A stretch of DNA of 64,000 bases from Deltaproteobacteria bacterium RBG_16_64_85 (GTDB lineage Bacteria; Desulfobacterota; Deferrimicrobia; Deferrimicrobiales; Deferrimicrobiaceae): contig MGQW01000092.1 in NCBI GenBank assembly GCA_001798885.1, positions 22,284 through 86,283 on the forward strand, written 5' to 3'. Below are positions 1-7,501 of the stretch, one piece after another (position 1 is the stretch's first letter; the number at the start of each line of letters is the position of its first letter). A model generated the notes under the pieces. The model searched no databases and was not told the origin of the DNA. It saw only the letters and a list, made by a program, of their open reading frames with translations. A program made the position numbers and the translations under genes.

Positions 1-212
1 CTGCCGATTACCACGGACTGGTGGGCGCGATCGCGTGGTTCGTCCGGAGGCGGCTCGCGGACAAGGGGACGGCACTGGCCCCGCACCGGGGAGGAGAGAT
101 CCTCGCGGCGCTCTCCAGGATCGACAGGGGAATGAAAGGAGAGAGCAGGCTCTCCCCCGAGCAACTGTTCGAAATCCAGTTGTTGAAGCTCCTCAGGGAC
201 GGTCCTGGATAG
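1..212 (+). CDS. holA: DNA polymerase III delta subunit, C-terminal fragment (probable)
   Basis: The window opens inside this gene; only about the last 70 residues are visible, read in frame from base 3 to a TAG at 210-212. They are helical and basic, with the pattern LSRIDRGMKGESRLSPEQL, which resembles the C-terminal collar domain of the clamp-loader delta subunit. The family usually loads the beta clamp during replication. holA next to a convergent rpsT is a common arrangement in delta-proteobacteria, and this context carries much of the call. The fragment is too short to show any catalytic feature, so the identity is moderate. Confidence 0.6.
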   Translation, partial: ADYHGLVGAIAWFVRRRLADKGTALAPHRGGEILAALSRIDRGMKGESRLSPEQLFEIQLLKLLRDGPG

Positions 213-292
213 GGACCTGGCAGGACCACAAATGGATCGCAGTTAAACAACCGAGGTTGACGGGACGAAAGAGGATGACAGGACCGTCCCTG
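195..292. repeat. Perfect 14-bp inverted repeat between holA and rpsT
   Basis: CAGGGACGGTCCTG at 195-208 is the exact reverse complement of 279-292, with 70 bases between. Each arm is itself nearly palindromic. The right arm runs into TTTTT (293-297). A nested GGGACG (262-267)/CGTCCC (285-290) stem could also form directly before that T run. It may serve as the terminator of holA, or be a copy of a dispersed palindromic repeat; the left arm overlaps the last codons of holA. Confidence 0.6.
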
Positions 293-302
293 TTTTTGAC
301 GG

Positions 303-569
303 CTACTTCGCGGCCTTGTGGACGGCCTTGGAGAGGCGGGCCACTTTCCGGGCGACCGTCTTCTTGTGCAGCACGCCTTTGGATCCGGCCCGTGCGATGA
401 TCGATACCGCTTTCGAGAGCGTTTCCACGGCATGGGCGGCGGCACCCTCTGCCACGACCGCGCGGACTTCTTTGACGGCCGTCTTCACCGTCGAACGGAT
501 GTGCCGGTTCCTTATCCTTTTCTTCAGGCTCTGCTTGTGCCTTTTTGCGGCTGACTTCGACTTGCCCAA
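303..569 (-). CDS. rpsT: 30S ribosomal protein S20
   Basis: 88-residue basic protein that binds 16S rRNA in the small subunit. The start is a TTG (569-567) giving MGKSKSAAKRHKQSLKKR, because a strong GGAGGAG Shine-Dalgarno lies four bases upstream (580-574) and S20 proteins normally begin with this short Lys/Ser/Ala-rich leader. The upstream in-frame ATG at 635 would add 22 non-conserved residues and would lie inside the promoter. The C-terminus (KAVHKAAK) is typical. A single-gene unit with its own promoter, convergent with holA. Confidence 0.95.
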   Translation of the reverse strand: MGKSKSAAKRHKQSLKKRIRNRHIRSTVKTAVKEVRAVVAEGAAAHAVETLSKAVSIIARAGSKGVLHKKTVARKVARLSKAVHKAAK

Positions 570-613
570 CGGACTCCTCCCTGCAGGATTCTTAGTATTT
601 ACACGAATATAAA

Positions 614-642
614 ATGTTATACGGGAGGAATTCACATGTCAA
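614..642 (-). promoter_or_regulatory. sigma-70 promoter of rpsT
   Basis: On the minus strand, TTGACA (642-637), a 17-bp spacer and TAACAT (619-614). The predicted transcription start is near 607, leaving a leader of about 38 bases before the TTG start. This is the best -35/-10 match in the first kilobase. Confidence 0.75.
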
Positions 643-813
643 AGGGAAAACGATTGGAAGCGGAAAGCGTGGAAACCACATCCGTTACCTTTCCTCTTCC
701 GGTTTCCCTGCCCTTCGGATGGGCGAGCGTCGTAATTTCCGGCGGGCGGCTGGTCTCGGTGGGGTGGGAGAATACGAGCGGTTCGAGGTGCGGAACCTCC
801 GGCTGCGGGAAAG

Positions 814-842
814 TTGCACAATAAAAGGGCAAAATGTATAAC
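814..842 (+). promoter_or_regulatory. Orphan sigma-70-like promoter facing mazG
   Basis: TTGCAC (814-819), a 17-bp spacer and TATAAC (837-842) on the plus strand. Transcription would start near 849 and run through the TCCACA boxes into the antisense strand of mazG. No plus-strand gene follows for 890 bases, so it would drive a small or antisense RNA. Seen in sequence only. Confidence 0.5.
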
Positions 843-872
843 CTGTAAAAACTACGCGAGGGGGGGAAGATA

Positions 873-912
873 TCCACAAGGACTTCCACAGCCTTTCCAC
901 AGCGGGTGTGGA
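873..912. repeat. Four helically phased TCCACA boxes
   Basis: TCCACA occurs at 873-878, 885-890 and 896-901, and in inverted form (TGTGGA) at 907-912. The spacings are 12, 11 and 11 bases, about one helical turn each. The first box reads TATCCACA, close to the DnaA box consensus TTATCCACA. The last two boxes form part of a hairpin (CCTTTCCACA 892-901 with TGTGGAGAAAGG 907-918). Confidence 0.6.
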
Positions 913-926
913 GAAAGGGAGGAATC

Positions 927-1700
927 TTACGGGGTGGTCTTCTTCGCTCTTTCCCAGAAGTGGTCGAGCGTAGCGAGATCGGACTCTTCGATAGAACTCC
1001 CCGATTCCGCTGCGATTTTTTCCATAGCCTGAAATCGGCGTACGAAGCGCTCGTTGGCGGTCATCAGGGCTACCTCGGGGTTGATATTGAGGAATCGGGC
1101 CAGATTCACCAGCGCGAAGAGGACATCTCCCAGTTCGTGCTCCTTCTCTTCGGGGGTGCCCCGCGACACGGCCTCGGTTAGCTCCCTCATCTCCTCTTCG
1201 ACCTTCGCCAGCACCTGTTCTGTGTTCTCCCAGTCGAACCCCACGCGCGCCGCCTTCTTGGTGAGCTTGGATGCCCTGAGAAGGGAGGGGAACTTTTTCG
1301 GGACTCCGCCGATCAACGAGGAGGGGTTTCTTTTTTCGATGTTTCGTTTGATGTGATCCCATTGCAGGGAGACGGCCTCCGGGGAGTCGGCCGTTGCACT
1401 GGAGAATACGTGCGGGTGCCTTCGAACCATCTTCTCCGAAATCGAGGAGATGACGTCGGAAATTTCGAAGTGTCCGTTCTCCTTGGCGATCTGGGCATGG
1501 AAAAGGATCTGGATCAGCAGGTCGCCAAGTTCCTCGCACAGGAAAGAGGGGTCCTTCCGGGTGATGGCGTCGAGGACTTCGTGCGTTTCCTCGAGCAGAT
1601 ACTGGCGGAGGGAGGCATGGGTCTGGGCCCGATCCCATTCGCATCCGCCTTCGGCCCGGAGACGGGCCATGATGCCGACCAGCTTGCGAAAATCGTCCAT
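927..1700 (-). CDS. mazG: Nucleoside triphosphate pyrophosphohydrolase MazG
   Basis: 257-residue house-cleaning enzyme that hydrolyses NTPs, including non-canonical ones, to NMP and pyrophosphate, and may lower ppGpp. Two MazG repeats are visible. The first has GGCEWDRAQT, EETHEVLDAI and CEELGDLLIQ in the first 65 residues. The second has EEEMRELTEAV and HELGDVLFALVNLARF near residues 175-215. Both keep the acidic ExxE/ExxD magnesium ligands. Length equals the usual ~260. The ATG at 1700 (MDDFRKLVGIMARL) matches the family N-terminus; an in-frame ATG at 1715 adds five residues, and neither has a strong ribosome site. Divergent from the next gene with only 39 bp between. Confidence 0.93.
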   Translation of the reverse strand: MDDFRKLVGIMARLRAEGGCEWDRAQTHASLRQYLLEETHEVLDAITRKDPSFLCEELGDLLIQILFHAQIAKENGHFEISDVISSISEKMVRRHPHVFSSATADSPEAVSLQWDHIKRNIEKRNPSSLIGGVPKKFPSLLRASKLTKKAARVGFDWENTEQVLAKVEEEMRELTEAVSRGTPEEKEHELGDVLFALVNLARFLNINPEVALMTANERFVRRFQAMEKIAAESGSSIEESDLATLDHFWERAKKTTP

Positions 1701-1739
1701 GGCGGTTTTTCCCATGAAGAATGATAACATGTAAGGTTG

Positions 1740-3650
1740 ATGAGCCGGCGGATTCTCATTCGTTGCTGCTTTGGCCCCTCGGCGGCACTTGCGTTTTTCC
1801 TGTTGGTTCCGCTGGTGTTTCCACGGGCGGCCGACGCCGGGGGCCTGTTTCCCGGATATCCGGACGCCGTGCGGACGCAGGCGGAACGGGTAGTGGCCCT
1901 CGCGGGGCCGGGGAAGGAAACGGCCCTGGCGAAGGAGGTGCGGCTGCTTCGGATCCGGATGCATGGTCTGGGGATCCTGTCCATGAACGCTGTTCCCGAA
2001 CTCCTTTTCGAGCGGGCCGTCCTGGAGGGGTGGAAAAAAGACCTGGGTCCTCTCATGCGGGCGGTGCGGGAGGTTGCCCCCTTTTCGGTTCCGATGTGGG
2101 TGTGGCTGGTAAAGGAGGACCTTCTCCACCTCAGTCTGCCTGAACTCACTCAGGATCTAAACGGTTTGTCGGGTTCGCTGGAGCGGTTCGCCCCGGCATT
2201 GATCGGGTACTCGGCATGGCTGATCTCGTTCTTTTCCGCCGCGGGCTGCTGGTTCGTCGTCTGGGGTTCCATCTCTCTTTTCCTCCGGGCGCGGCCGTCG
2301 CTGGAATCGGATTTTCTGCGGTTCCTCCGAGTTCCTTTCCGTGAATATCTCGCTCCCGTCCTGACCGTCCTCGTTTTTGTCGTGCCCCTCCTGGCGGGCT
2401 TCGGCCTTGCGGTTGCGGCCTGCATCTGGCTCATGTTGTCGGCGGGATATCTCCGCCGGGGCGAACTTGTCATCCTGTCAGCGGGAATCCTGATCCTTGG
2501 TGCACTGTTGCTGGGTGGCGGGATCCTCCACTCCCTGAGGATGTTCGGGGGAGACGGCGGACGCGGGGGATGGCTGGGGGGAGAGGGCAGCCTTGCCGTC
2601 GTGCGCCATAAGGAAGCGGAGGAAGCACAAGGCCTCCTCTTCGCCGGTACGCTTTCCTGGATGGTGCGATTCGAGAAGGCACGGACGGAGATGCAGGCCG
2701 GGCATGCCGCCGCTGCGGAAAGGCTGTGGACGTCGCTGGCCGAGGAGGGGAGGGATCTTCCCGCGGTCCTGAACAACCGGGGAATTGTCCGGGCGCAGCA
2801 GGGGAAGATGGACGAGGCCCTGTCGGATTTCGAGGCGGCGGTTTCGAAGCGTCCGCACGATGGGCCGGCCCTCTGGAACGCCTACCAGGTCCACCTGCAG
2901 GAGTTCAACCTGGAGCGGGCGAGGAAGATCCAGCCGGAGGCCTGGGAACGGGTCCAGAAGATGACGCCGTTCCTGTTCCGCCCTTTCGATATGGAGCAGG
3001 AGGAATGGATCGCAACCGCCCTTCCCGTGGGCGGGATCTGGAAGGCGATCTTCCAGTTCCGCGGGGAGTGGGTCCGGTCGGCGGGAGAGAGTGATTACTT
3101 CGGCCTGTTTTTCCACCCCCTTTCGCCCCGGGCCGCCCTCCTGTTCCTCGCCGTTGTCTGGCTGTCCTCGGGAGCCTGGAAACTTTTATCGAGAAAGCTT
3201 TGGGTCCACGGCACCTGCCGGGCCTGCGGGAGCCACGCGCTGGTCGTGCGCAGCAGGGAATCTTCTGACATCTGTACCCCGTGCCGGGTCAAGATCGGGG
3301 GAGGGATCCGTGCGGGAGCGGAGAGAAATCGCCGGGTGCAGGGCATCGTGATGCACCGTTGGTATGTAAAAGTCACCTCCCTGCTGGTGCCCGGGTCGGG
3401 GGCGTTATGGGCAGGGAAAGAGGTCCGAGCCCTGGTCTACGGGGTGGTGCTTTCAATAGCCCTCGGGGCCGTCACGGCGTCCCTGGGCGGAGCGCGCGCG
3501 GGGGATCCGCTCGTTTCCGAACTGCAGGCGACGATGGCCATCTGGGCGACGTTTCTGGCGGGATTGCTTTGGGCGGCAGGTGCGGCATGGGGGATGCGGT
3601 CCTTCTCCATGCTGCAGCGTGCCTATAACATTGCGGGAGAACGGATATAG
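1740..3650 (+). CDS. Unrecognised membrane protein with TPR and zinc-ribbon segments
   Basis: 636 residues, not a family I can name. A hydrophobic signal-like segment lies at about 5-30. Membrane segments follow near 155-175, 200-235 and 240-265, with a soluble stretch at ~300-400 containing one or two TPR-like helical repeats (AVLNNRGIVRAQQGKMDEAL). Another membrane segment lies near 465-485. A Cys4 zinc-ribbon-like knuckle (CRACGS near 493, CTPC near 512) comes next, then two or three C-terminal membrane spans. The ATG at 1740 follows AAGG at 1733-1736; a TTG one codon earlier is possible. It runs into a PATAN-domain gene two bases later, so the two are probably co-expressed. The mix suggests a membrane scaffold or sensor; function unknown. 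Confidence 0.7.
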   Translation: MSRRILIRCCFGPSAALAFFLLVPLVFPRAADAGGLFPGYPDAVRTQAERVVALAGPGKETALAKEVRLLRIRMHGLGILSMNAVPELLFERAVLEGWKKDLGPLMRAVREVAPFSVPMWVWLVKEDLLHLSLPELTQDLNGLSGSLERFAPALIGYSAWLISFFSAAGCWFVVWGSISLFLRARPSLESDFLRFLRVPFREYLAPVLTVLVFVVPLLAGFGLAVAACIWLMLSAGYLRRGELVILSAGILILGALLLGGGILHSLRMFGGDGGRGGWLGGEGSLAVVRHKEAEEAQGLLFAGTLSWMVRFEKARTEMQAGHAAAAERLWTSLAEEGRDLPAVLNNRGIVRAQQGKMDEALSDFEAAVSKRPHDGPALWNAYQVHLQEFNLERARKIQPEAWERVQKMTPFLFRPFDMEQEEWIATALPVGGIWKAIFQFRGEWVRSAGESDYFGLFFHPLSPRAALLFLAVVWLSSGAWKLLSRKLWVHGTCRACGSHALVVRSRESSDICTPCRVKIGGGIRAGAERNRRVQGIVMHRWYVKVTSLLVPGSGALWAGKEVRALVYGVVLSIALGAVTASLGGARAGDPLVSELQATMAIWATFLAGLLWAAGAAWGMRSFSMLQRAYNIAGERI

Positions 3651-3652
3651 GC

Positions 3653-4537
3653 ATGCAGGGAAAGATTTCCGACTTCAGCATCCCCGACATCTTCCAGCTT
3701 ATCGCCAGCCAAGGGAAAAGCGGCTCGCTCAATATTTGCGGCGAAGATCGGGAGACGATATTCCTTTTCGCGGAAGGCTTGATCGTGGATGTCCGTCCCG
3801 ACCGGCGCGACCCGGCGGGGATGCTCGGCGCCATGCTGGTGGATGCGGGACTCCTCACCGGGGAGGAGTTGCGCCGGATCCTGGCAGGCCAGGAAAAGGG
3901 AGGGAAGAAGCTCGGGGAGTTCCTCGTGGAGAAAAGGGTGATCTCGGCGGAGACGCTCGCCCGTTATCTTGCCTTGCAGATCAAGGAAAGCCTTTTCGAG
4001 ACCTTGAGACTCCAGGAAGGGGAATACCGGTTTGAGGGATTCGCCGTCCGGCCGCCCTCCTGGATGAAGGATCCGGTCCGTGCCGACGTGCTGTTGATGG
4101 AGGGAATGCAGTTCCTCGACGAATATCCCATTTACCGGGAAAAGTTCCCTCCGGGCGACTTCCGCATCGCCCGCACGCGCGGCGAGAGGGTCGACCCCAC
4201 CGCCCTGTCCGCCGAGGAACGAAAGGTCTGGAAGGCGACGGAGTTCTCGACGGAGCCGCAGCGAATTTTCCGCAAGGCCTGCATGACCTGGTTCGAAGGG
4301 GTCAAGGCGTTGTGGCTTCTGGTCGACCGCGGCTTCGTGGAGATTTCCGTGGCGGAGGAGCGGCCCGAGGACCCGGAGCGTGGTATCAGGGAGGATTTCG
4401 TTCGGCGCAGGAAGGTCGGATATCTGCGGGCGGCGACCTGGTTGGTCGCAGCCGCCGTGACCGCTATTTGGGCTTACACGCTCCTGTTGTCCCCTGCCGC
4501 GACGAACGCATTCGCGGTTTGGGTCCGATTCTTCTAA
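3653..4537 (+). CDS. PATAN (DUF4388) domain protein with C-terminal membrane anchor
   Basis: 294 residues. It opens with MQGKISDFSIPDIFQLIASQ, a typical start of the PATAN/DUF4388 domain, which is often fused to or encoded beside response regulators and gliding/polarity proteins. Residues 1-115 hold this fold, and GKKLGEFLVEKRVI continues a second helical-repeat unit resembling the N-terminal domain of type II/IV secretion ATPases. A single hydrophobic segment at about 262-285 should anchor it in the inner membrane with the bulk in the cytoplasm. It starts two bases after the preceding membrane TPR gene. A signalling adaptor is inferred; the partner is unknown. Confidence 0.75.
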   Translation: MQGKISDFSIPDIFQLIASQGKSGSLNICGEDRETIFLFAEGLIVDVRPDRRDPAGMLGAMLVDAGLLTGEELRRILAGQEKGGKKLGEFLVEKRVISAETLARYLALQIKESLFETLRLQEGEYRFEGFAVRPPSWMKDPVRADVLLMEGMQFLDEYPIYREKFPPGDFRIARTRGERVDPTALSAEERKVWKATEFSTEPQRIFRKACMTWFEGVKALWLLVDRGFVEISVAEERPEDPERGIREDFVRRRKVGYLRAATWLVAAAVTAIWAYTLLLSPAATNAFAVWVRFF

Positions 4538-4562
4538 AAGGAGGAGGTTCCGGGGAGGCGGG

Positions 4563-5534
4563 ATGGAAGCGGTGGAAAAACGGGAAGAGGTGATCCGGTT
4601 CGACGATTCTTCCGTGCTGTCGGAGCTGTTCGGAAGTCACGACGACCAGCTGAAGATCGTGGAGCGGGCGCTCGGAGTGTCGGTTCACCCGAAAGGGAAC
4701 GAGGCGACCGTGGCGGGAGACCCTCTGCAGGTGGAGCTGGCGGTCAAGGTCCTCGGGGGACTTTACCGGGTGCTGCGCAAGGGGATTCCGATCACGTCGA
4801 ACGACGTGATCGCGGCGGTGCGGATCGTCTGCTCCGACAGGAACGCCGACGTCTTTACGGTGTTCCAGGACGTGGTCTTCAAGTCCTCTCGGAACAAGAT
4901 CATCACGCCCAAGAGCGTCGCACAGAAACGGTACCTCGACGCCATGCGGGACTACGACATCGTCTTTGGCGTCGGACCGGCGGGGACGGGCAAGACATTC
5001 CTCGCGATGGCGATGGCCGTGGGCTTCCTCCTCCGAAAGGAGGTAAAGAGGATCATCCTCGCCAGGCCGGCGGTAGAGGCCGGCGAGAAACTGGGATTTC
5101 TGCCGGGGGACATGGCAGAGAAGGTCAACCCGTACCTGCGGCCGCTGCACGACGCGCTCTACACGATGCTGGAGTACGAGCAGGCCGCGAAGCTGATGGA
5201 GCGGGGCACGATCGAGGTGGCCCCCCTCGCTTTCATGCGGGGCCGGACGCTGAACGATTCGTTCGTCATCCTCGACGAGGCGCAGAACACGACCTCGGAG
5301 CAGATGAAGATGTTCCTTACACGGATCGGGTTTGGGTCCAAGGCAGTGATCACGGGAGACATTACGCAGACCGACCTGCCGTCGGGCCGCGTGTCGGGCC
5401 TGAACGAGGCGCTGTCGATTCTTGACGGGGTGGAGGGGATCCGGTTCAGCTACTTCACCGAGATCGACGTGGTGCGCCATCCGATCGTCCAGGAGATCAT
5501 CAAGGCGTATGAACGTTACGAAAAACGCGGATAG
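4563..5534 (+). CDS. phoH: PhoH-like ATPase
   Basis: 323-residue cytoplasmic P-loop ATPase, linked in the family to RNA metabolism and usually encoded beside ybeY, as here. An N-terminal KH-like segment (about 20-110) precedes Walker A GVGPAGTGKT (~136-145) and Walker B FVILDEAQN (~233-241), with ARPAVEAGEKLGFLPGD and TGDITQTDLP as further family signatures. The ATG at 4563 follows GGGAGGCGGG. The next gene starts inside its last 26 bases, so translation is coupled. Confidence 0.93.
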   Translation: MEAVEKREEVIRFDDSSVLSELFGSHDDQLKIVERALGVSVHPKGNEATVAGDPLQVELAVKVLGGLYRVLRKGIPITSNDVIAAVRIVCSDRNADVFTVFQDVVFKSSRNKIITPKSVAQKRYLDAMRDYDIVFGVGPAGTGKTFLAMAMAVGFLLRKEVKRIILARPAVEAGEKLGFLPGDMAEKVNPYLRPLHDALYTMLEYEQAAKLMERGTIEVAPLAFMRGRTLNDSFVILDEAQNTTSEQMKMFLTRIGFGSKAVITGDITQTDLPSGRVSGLNEALSILDGVEGIRFSYFTEIDVVRHPIVQEIIKAYERYEKRG

Positions 5535-7020
5535 GGAACCCCGCGGGCCGGAAACCGCGGAGGGACAGAAGGGTCGTTCCTTCCGGGAGGCCTCCATCGG
5601 CCTCCTCTCCGCCGCCGTCTTCGCGGTCCTGTTCTACCTGTGGGGGGAGGAGCTTCTTCCCCGTGCAGCGGGGCATCTGGGAGGCTACTTTCCCTTCGTC
5701 GGGGCGGTCGCGCTGACGCTTGCCGTTGCGCTGTTCCTCGTGGAATGGTTCCGTTTCGCCGGGCGCGAGGTGCGCAAGGTTCGCCTTGCCGCGAGGGATT
5801 TTCTCTTCCTTTGCACCCTCTCGTTCATCCTGTTTTTCCTGGCGAAGGGGGTTGTGGAGGTGCTTCCGGAGGTGCCGTCGTGGAACCGTGCGGTGCCCGC
5901 ACGCCTCTACGTTTACCTGATTCCTCTCCCTGCGTTCGCCATGATCGTCCGCGTTCTCCTGAATTCGGAAGTCGCGATTCTCTTCACCGTCGCCGCATCG
6001 GTGCTTTCGGCCGCGGCGGCCTCCGGAAGATGGCCCGCGCTCCTGTTCCTGCTTCTTTCGGGGACGGCGGCTGCATCGCGTTCGGGGCGGGTCCAGGACC
6101 GGTACCGGATGCTTCTCGCGGGCGTCACCACGGCCCCCATCTGCGCGTTAGGCGCCATCGCGCTCGAGCTGGCGTTTCAGGGCGCGGATGGGATCTGGTG
6201 GGCCGGTCTTCTGGCGGCGATCAACGGCCTTGTTGCGGGTCCGATTGCACTGGCGCTCTTGCCGCTGGCGGAATATGTGTTCGGCTATGCGAGCGACATC
6301 CGGCTGATGGAGCTGGCCAGCACCGGCCACCCGCTGTTGCAGCGCCTGATGCTGGAGGCGCCGGGAACCTTCCACCACAGCGTCGTGGTCGGCACGCTGG
6401 CCGAGGCGGGCGCCGCCGCCATCCATGCAAACCCTCTGCTGTGCCGGGTCGCCTCGCTCTTCCACGACGTGGGGAAGGTCGGCAAGCCGCAATACTTCTC
6501 GGAGAACCAGGCGGGAACGGTGAATGTCCACGATATCCTTTCCCCCGGAATGAGCCGCGTCGTCATCCTCTCCCACGTCAAGGAAGGACTGAAGCTGGCA
6601 CAGGAATACCGTCTCGGCGACCGGGTTGCGGAAATCATCGCCCAGCACCACGGGACCAGCCTCCTGTATTGTTTTCTCGAAAAGGCCCAGTCCCTCATTC
6701 AGGAGAGGCGGGCCTCGGAGGAGACCTTTCGGTACCCGGGACCGCGGCCAAGGACTCGGGAGGCGGCGATCATCATGCTGGCGGACACGGCCGAGGCGGC
6801 CGCCCGGAGCCTGAAGAATCCCACCCAGGGCGGTCTCGAGGAGTCGGTCACCCGGATCGTGAACCGCGCCTACCTGGATGGACAGCTGAATGAATGCGAC
6901 ATGACGTTGCGCGACCTCCACGCGGTCGAGCAGGCCTTCATCAGGGTCCTGTCGGCGGTGGTGCACGCCCGGGTCGATTATCCCGAGAGCGGGAGAGGCC
7001 CCCTGGGCCAGGTCCCGTGA
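5509..7020 (+). CDS. Membrane HDIG-domain phosphodiesterase, PgpH/YqfF-like
   Basis: 503 residues. Several membrane spans fill about residues 25-280, followed by a cytoplasmic HD domain with FHHSVVVGTLAE (~288) and LFHDVGKVGKP (~316), and the third ligand region AEIIAQHHGT. These are the metal-binding His/Asp residues of the HDIG family, whose PgpH members hydrolyse cyclic di-AMP. It lacks the large extracellular 7TMR-HDED domain of classical PgpH (~700 residues), so substrate assignment is an inference. The chosen ATG (5509) overlaps phoH by 26 bases; longer upstream extension reads antisense-like Ser/Arg-rich sequence. Sits in the conserved phoH-HD-ybeY order. Confidence 0.88.
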   Translation: MNVTKNADREPRGPETAEGQKGRSFREASIGLLSAAVFAVLFYLWGEELLPRAAGHLGGYFPFVGAVALTLAVALFLVEWFRFAGREVRKVRLAARDFLFLCTLSFILFFLAKGVVEVLPEVPSWNRAVPARLYVYLIPLPAFAMIVRVLLNSEVAILFTVAASVLSAAAASGRWPALLFLLLSGTAAASRSGRVQDRYRMLLAGVTTAPICALGAIALELAFQGADGIWWAGLLAAINGLVAGPIALALLPLAEYVFGYASDIRLMELASTGHPLLQRLMLEAPGTFHHSVVVGTLAEAGAAAIHANPLLCRVASLFHDVGKVGKPQYFSENQAGTVNVHDILSPGMSRVVILSHVKEGLKLAQEYRLGDRVAEIIAQHHGTSLLYCFLEKAQSLIQERRASEETFRYPGPRPRTREAAIIMLADTAEAAARSLKNPTQGGLEESVTRIVNRAYLDGQLNECDMTLRDLHAVEQAFIRVLSAVVHARVDYPESGRGPLGQVP

Positions 7021-7021
7021 C

Positions 7022-7501
7022 GTGACCGCCCGACGGCACCTCCAGCGCATCAGCATTCTGCAGCACCTCCGCCCGGTCCCGTTTCGGAGGGACCGGTTGC
7101 AGGCGCTGGTTCGGAAGGCGCTGGCGCAGGTCGCCCCCGGCGCGGCGGACCTCCGGATCCTCGTGGTGGATGACGGGGACATGCGGGCATGGAACCGGCG
7201 GTTCCTCCATCGCTTCCGGACGACGAACGTCATCTCCTTCCCCGAGGATGAACTGCGCGATGCCGCTCCCGAAAGGCTCTCGGGAGATATCCTGATCTCC
7301 GCCCCGACCTGCCTTCGGCAGACGCGGGGCTGGCCGGGATCCCCCGAGGAACGGGTTTTCTTTTTTATCGTCCACGGTCTCCTTCACCTCGCGGGGTACG
7401 ACCACGAACGCGGCGGGGAGGAGGCCAGGAGGATGCGCAGGGCGGAGATGAAAATATATCTTTCGGCCCTGGGCAGATCATCGGCGGGGGCACGCGGTTG
7501 A
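7022..7501 (+). CDS. ybeY: Endoribonuclease YbeY
   Basis: 159-residue metal-dependent RNase for 16S rRNA 3'-end maturation and ribosome quality control. The zinc site HGLLHLAGYDHE (~117-128) is complete, preceded by TNVISFPEDEL and LSGDILIS, both family signatures. Starts with GTG one base after the HD gene's stop and overlaps lnt by four bases (TTGA). Confidence 0.95.
   Translation: MTARRHLQRISILQHLRPVPFRRDRLQALVRKALAQVAPGAADLRILVVDDGDMRAWNRRFLHRFRTTNVISFPEDELRDAAPERLSGDILISAPTCLRQTRGWPGSPEERVFFFIVHGLLHLAGYDHERGGEEARRMRRAEMKIYLSALGRSSAGARG

Larger units (their letters stand above)
570..926. other. 358-bp gap between rpsT and mazG
   Basis: No credible gene. It holds the rpsT promoter (614-642, minus), a second good-looking promoter reading the other way (814-842, plus) with no gene in front of it, and phased TCCACA boxes (873-912). 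Between the promoters is a GC-rich stretch with small hairpins: GCCC TTCGGAT GGGC (711-725), GAGGT GCGGA ACCTC (785-799) and a long-range TTTCCC/GGGAAA pair (704-709 with 807-812). I do not recognise it as 6S, 4.5S, RNase P RNA or tmRNA. Short open frames here have no Shine-Dalgarno or family resemblance. Confidence 0.6.

Noticed and set aside
643..842. 6S or signal-recognition RNA upstream of rpsT
   Set aside because: No 6S open-bubble architecture and no GGAAGG...AGCA SRP core.
614..889. Short plus- and minus-strand frames in the rpsT-mazG gap
   Set aside because: No ribosome sites or conserved motifs; they overlap the mapped promoters.
685..1644. 319-codon minus-strand frame overlapping mazG
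   Set aside because: Offset frame of mazG, Arg/Pro/Gly-rich, extends through the rpsT-mazG gap without a ribosome site.
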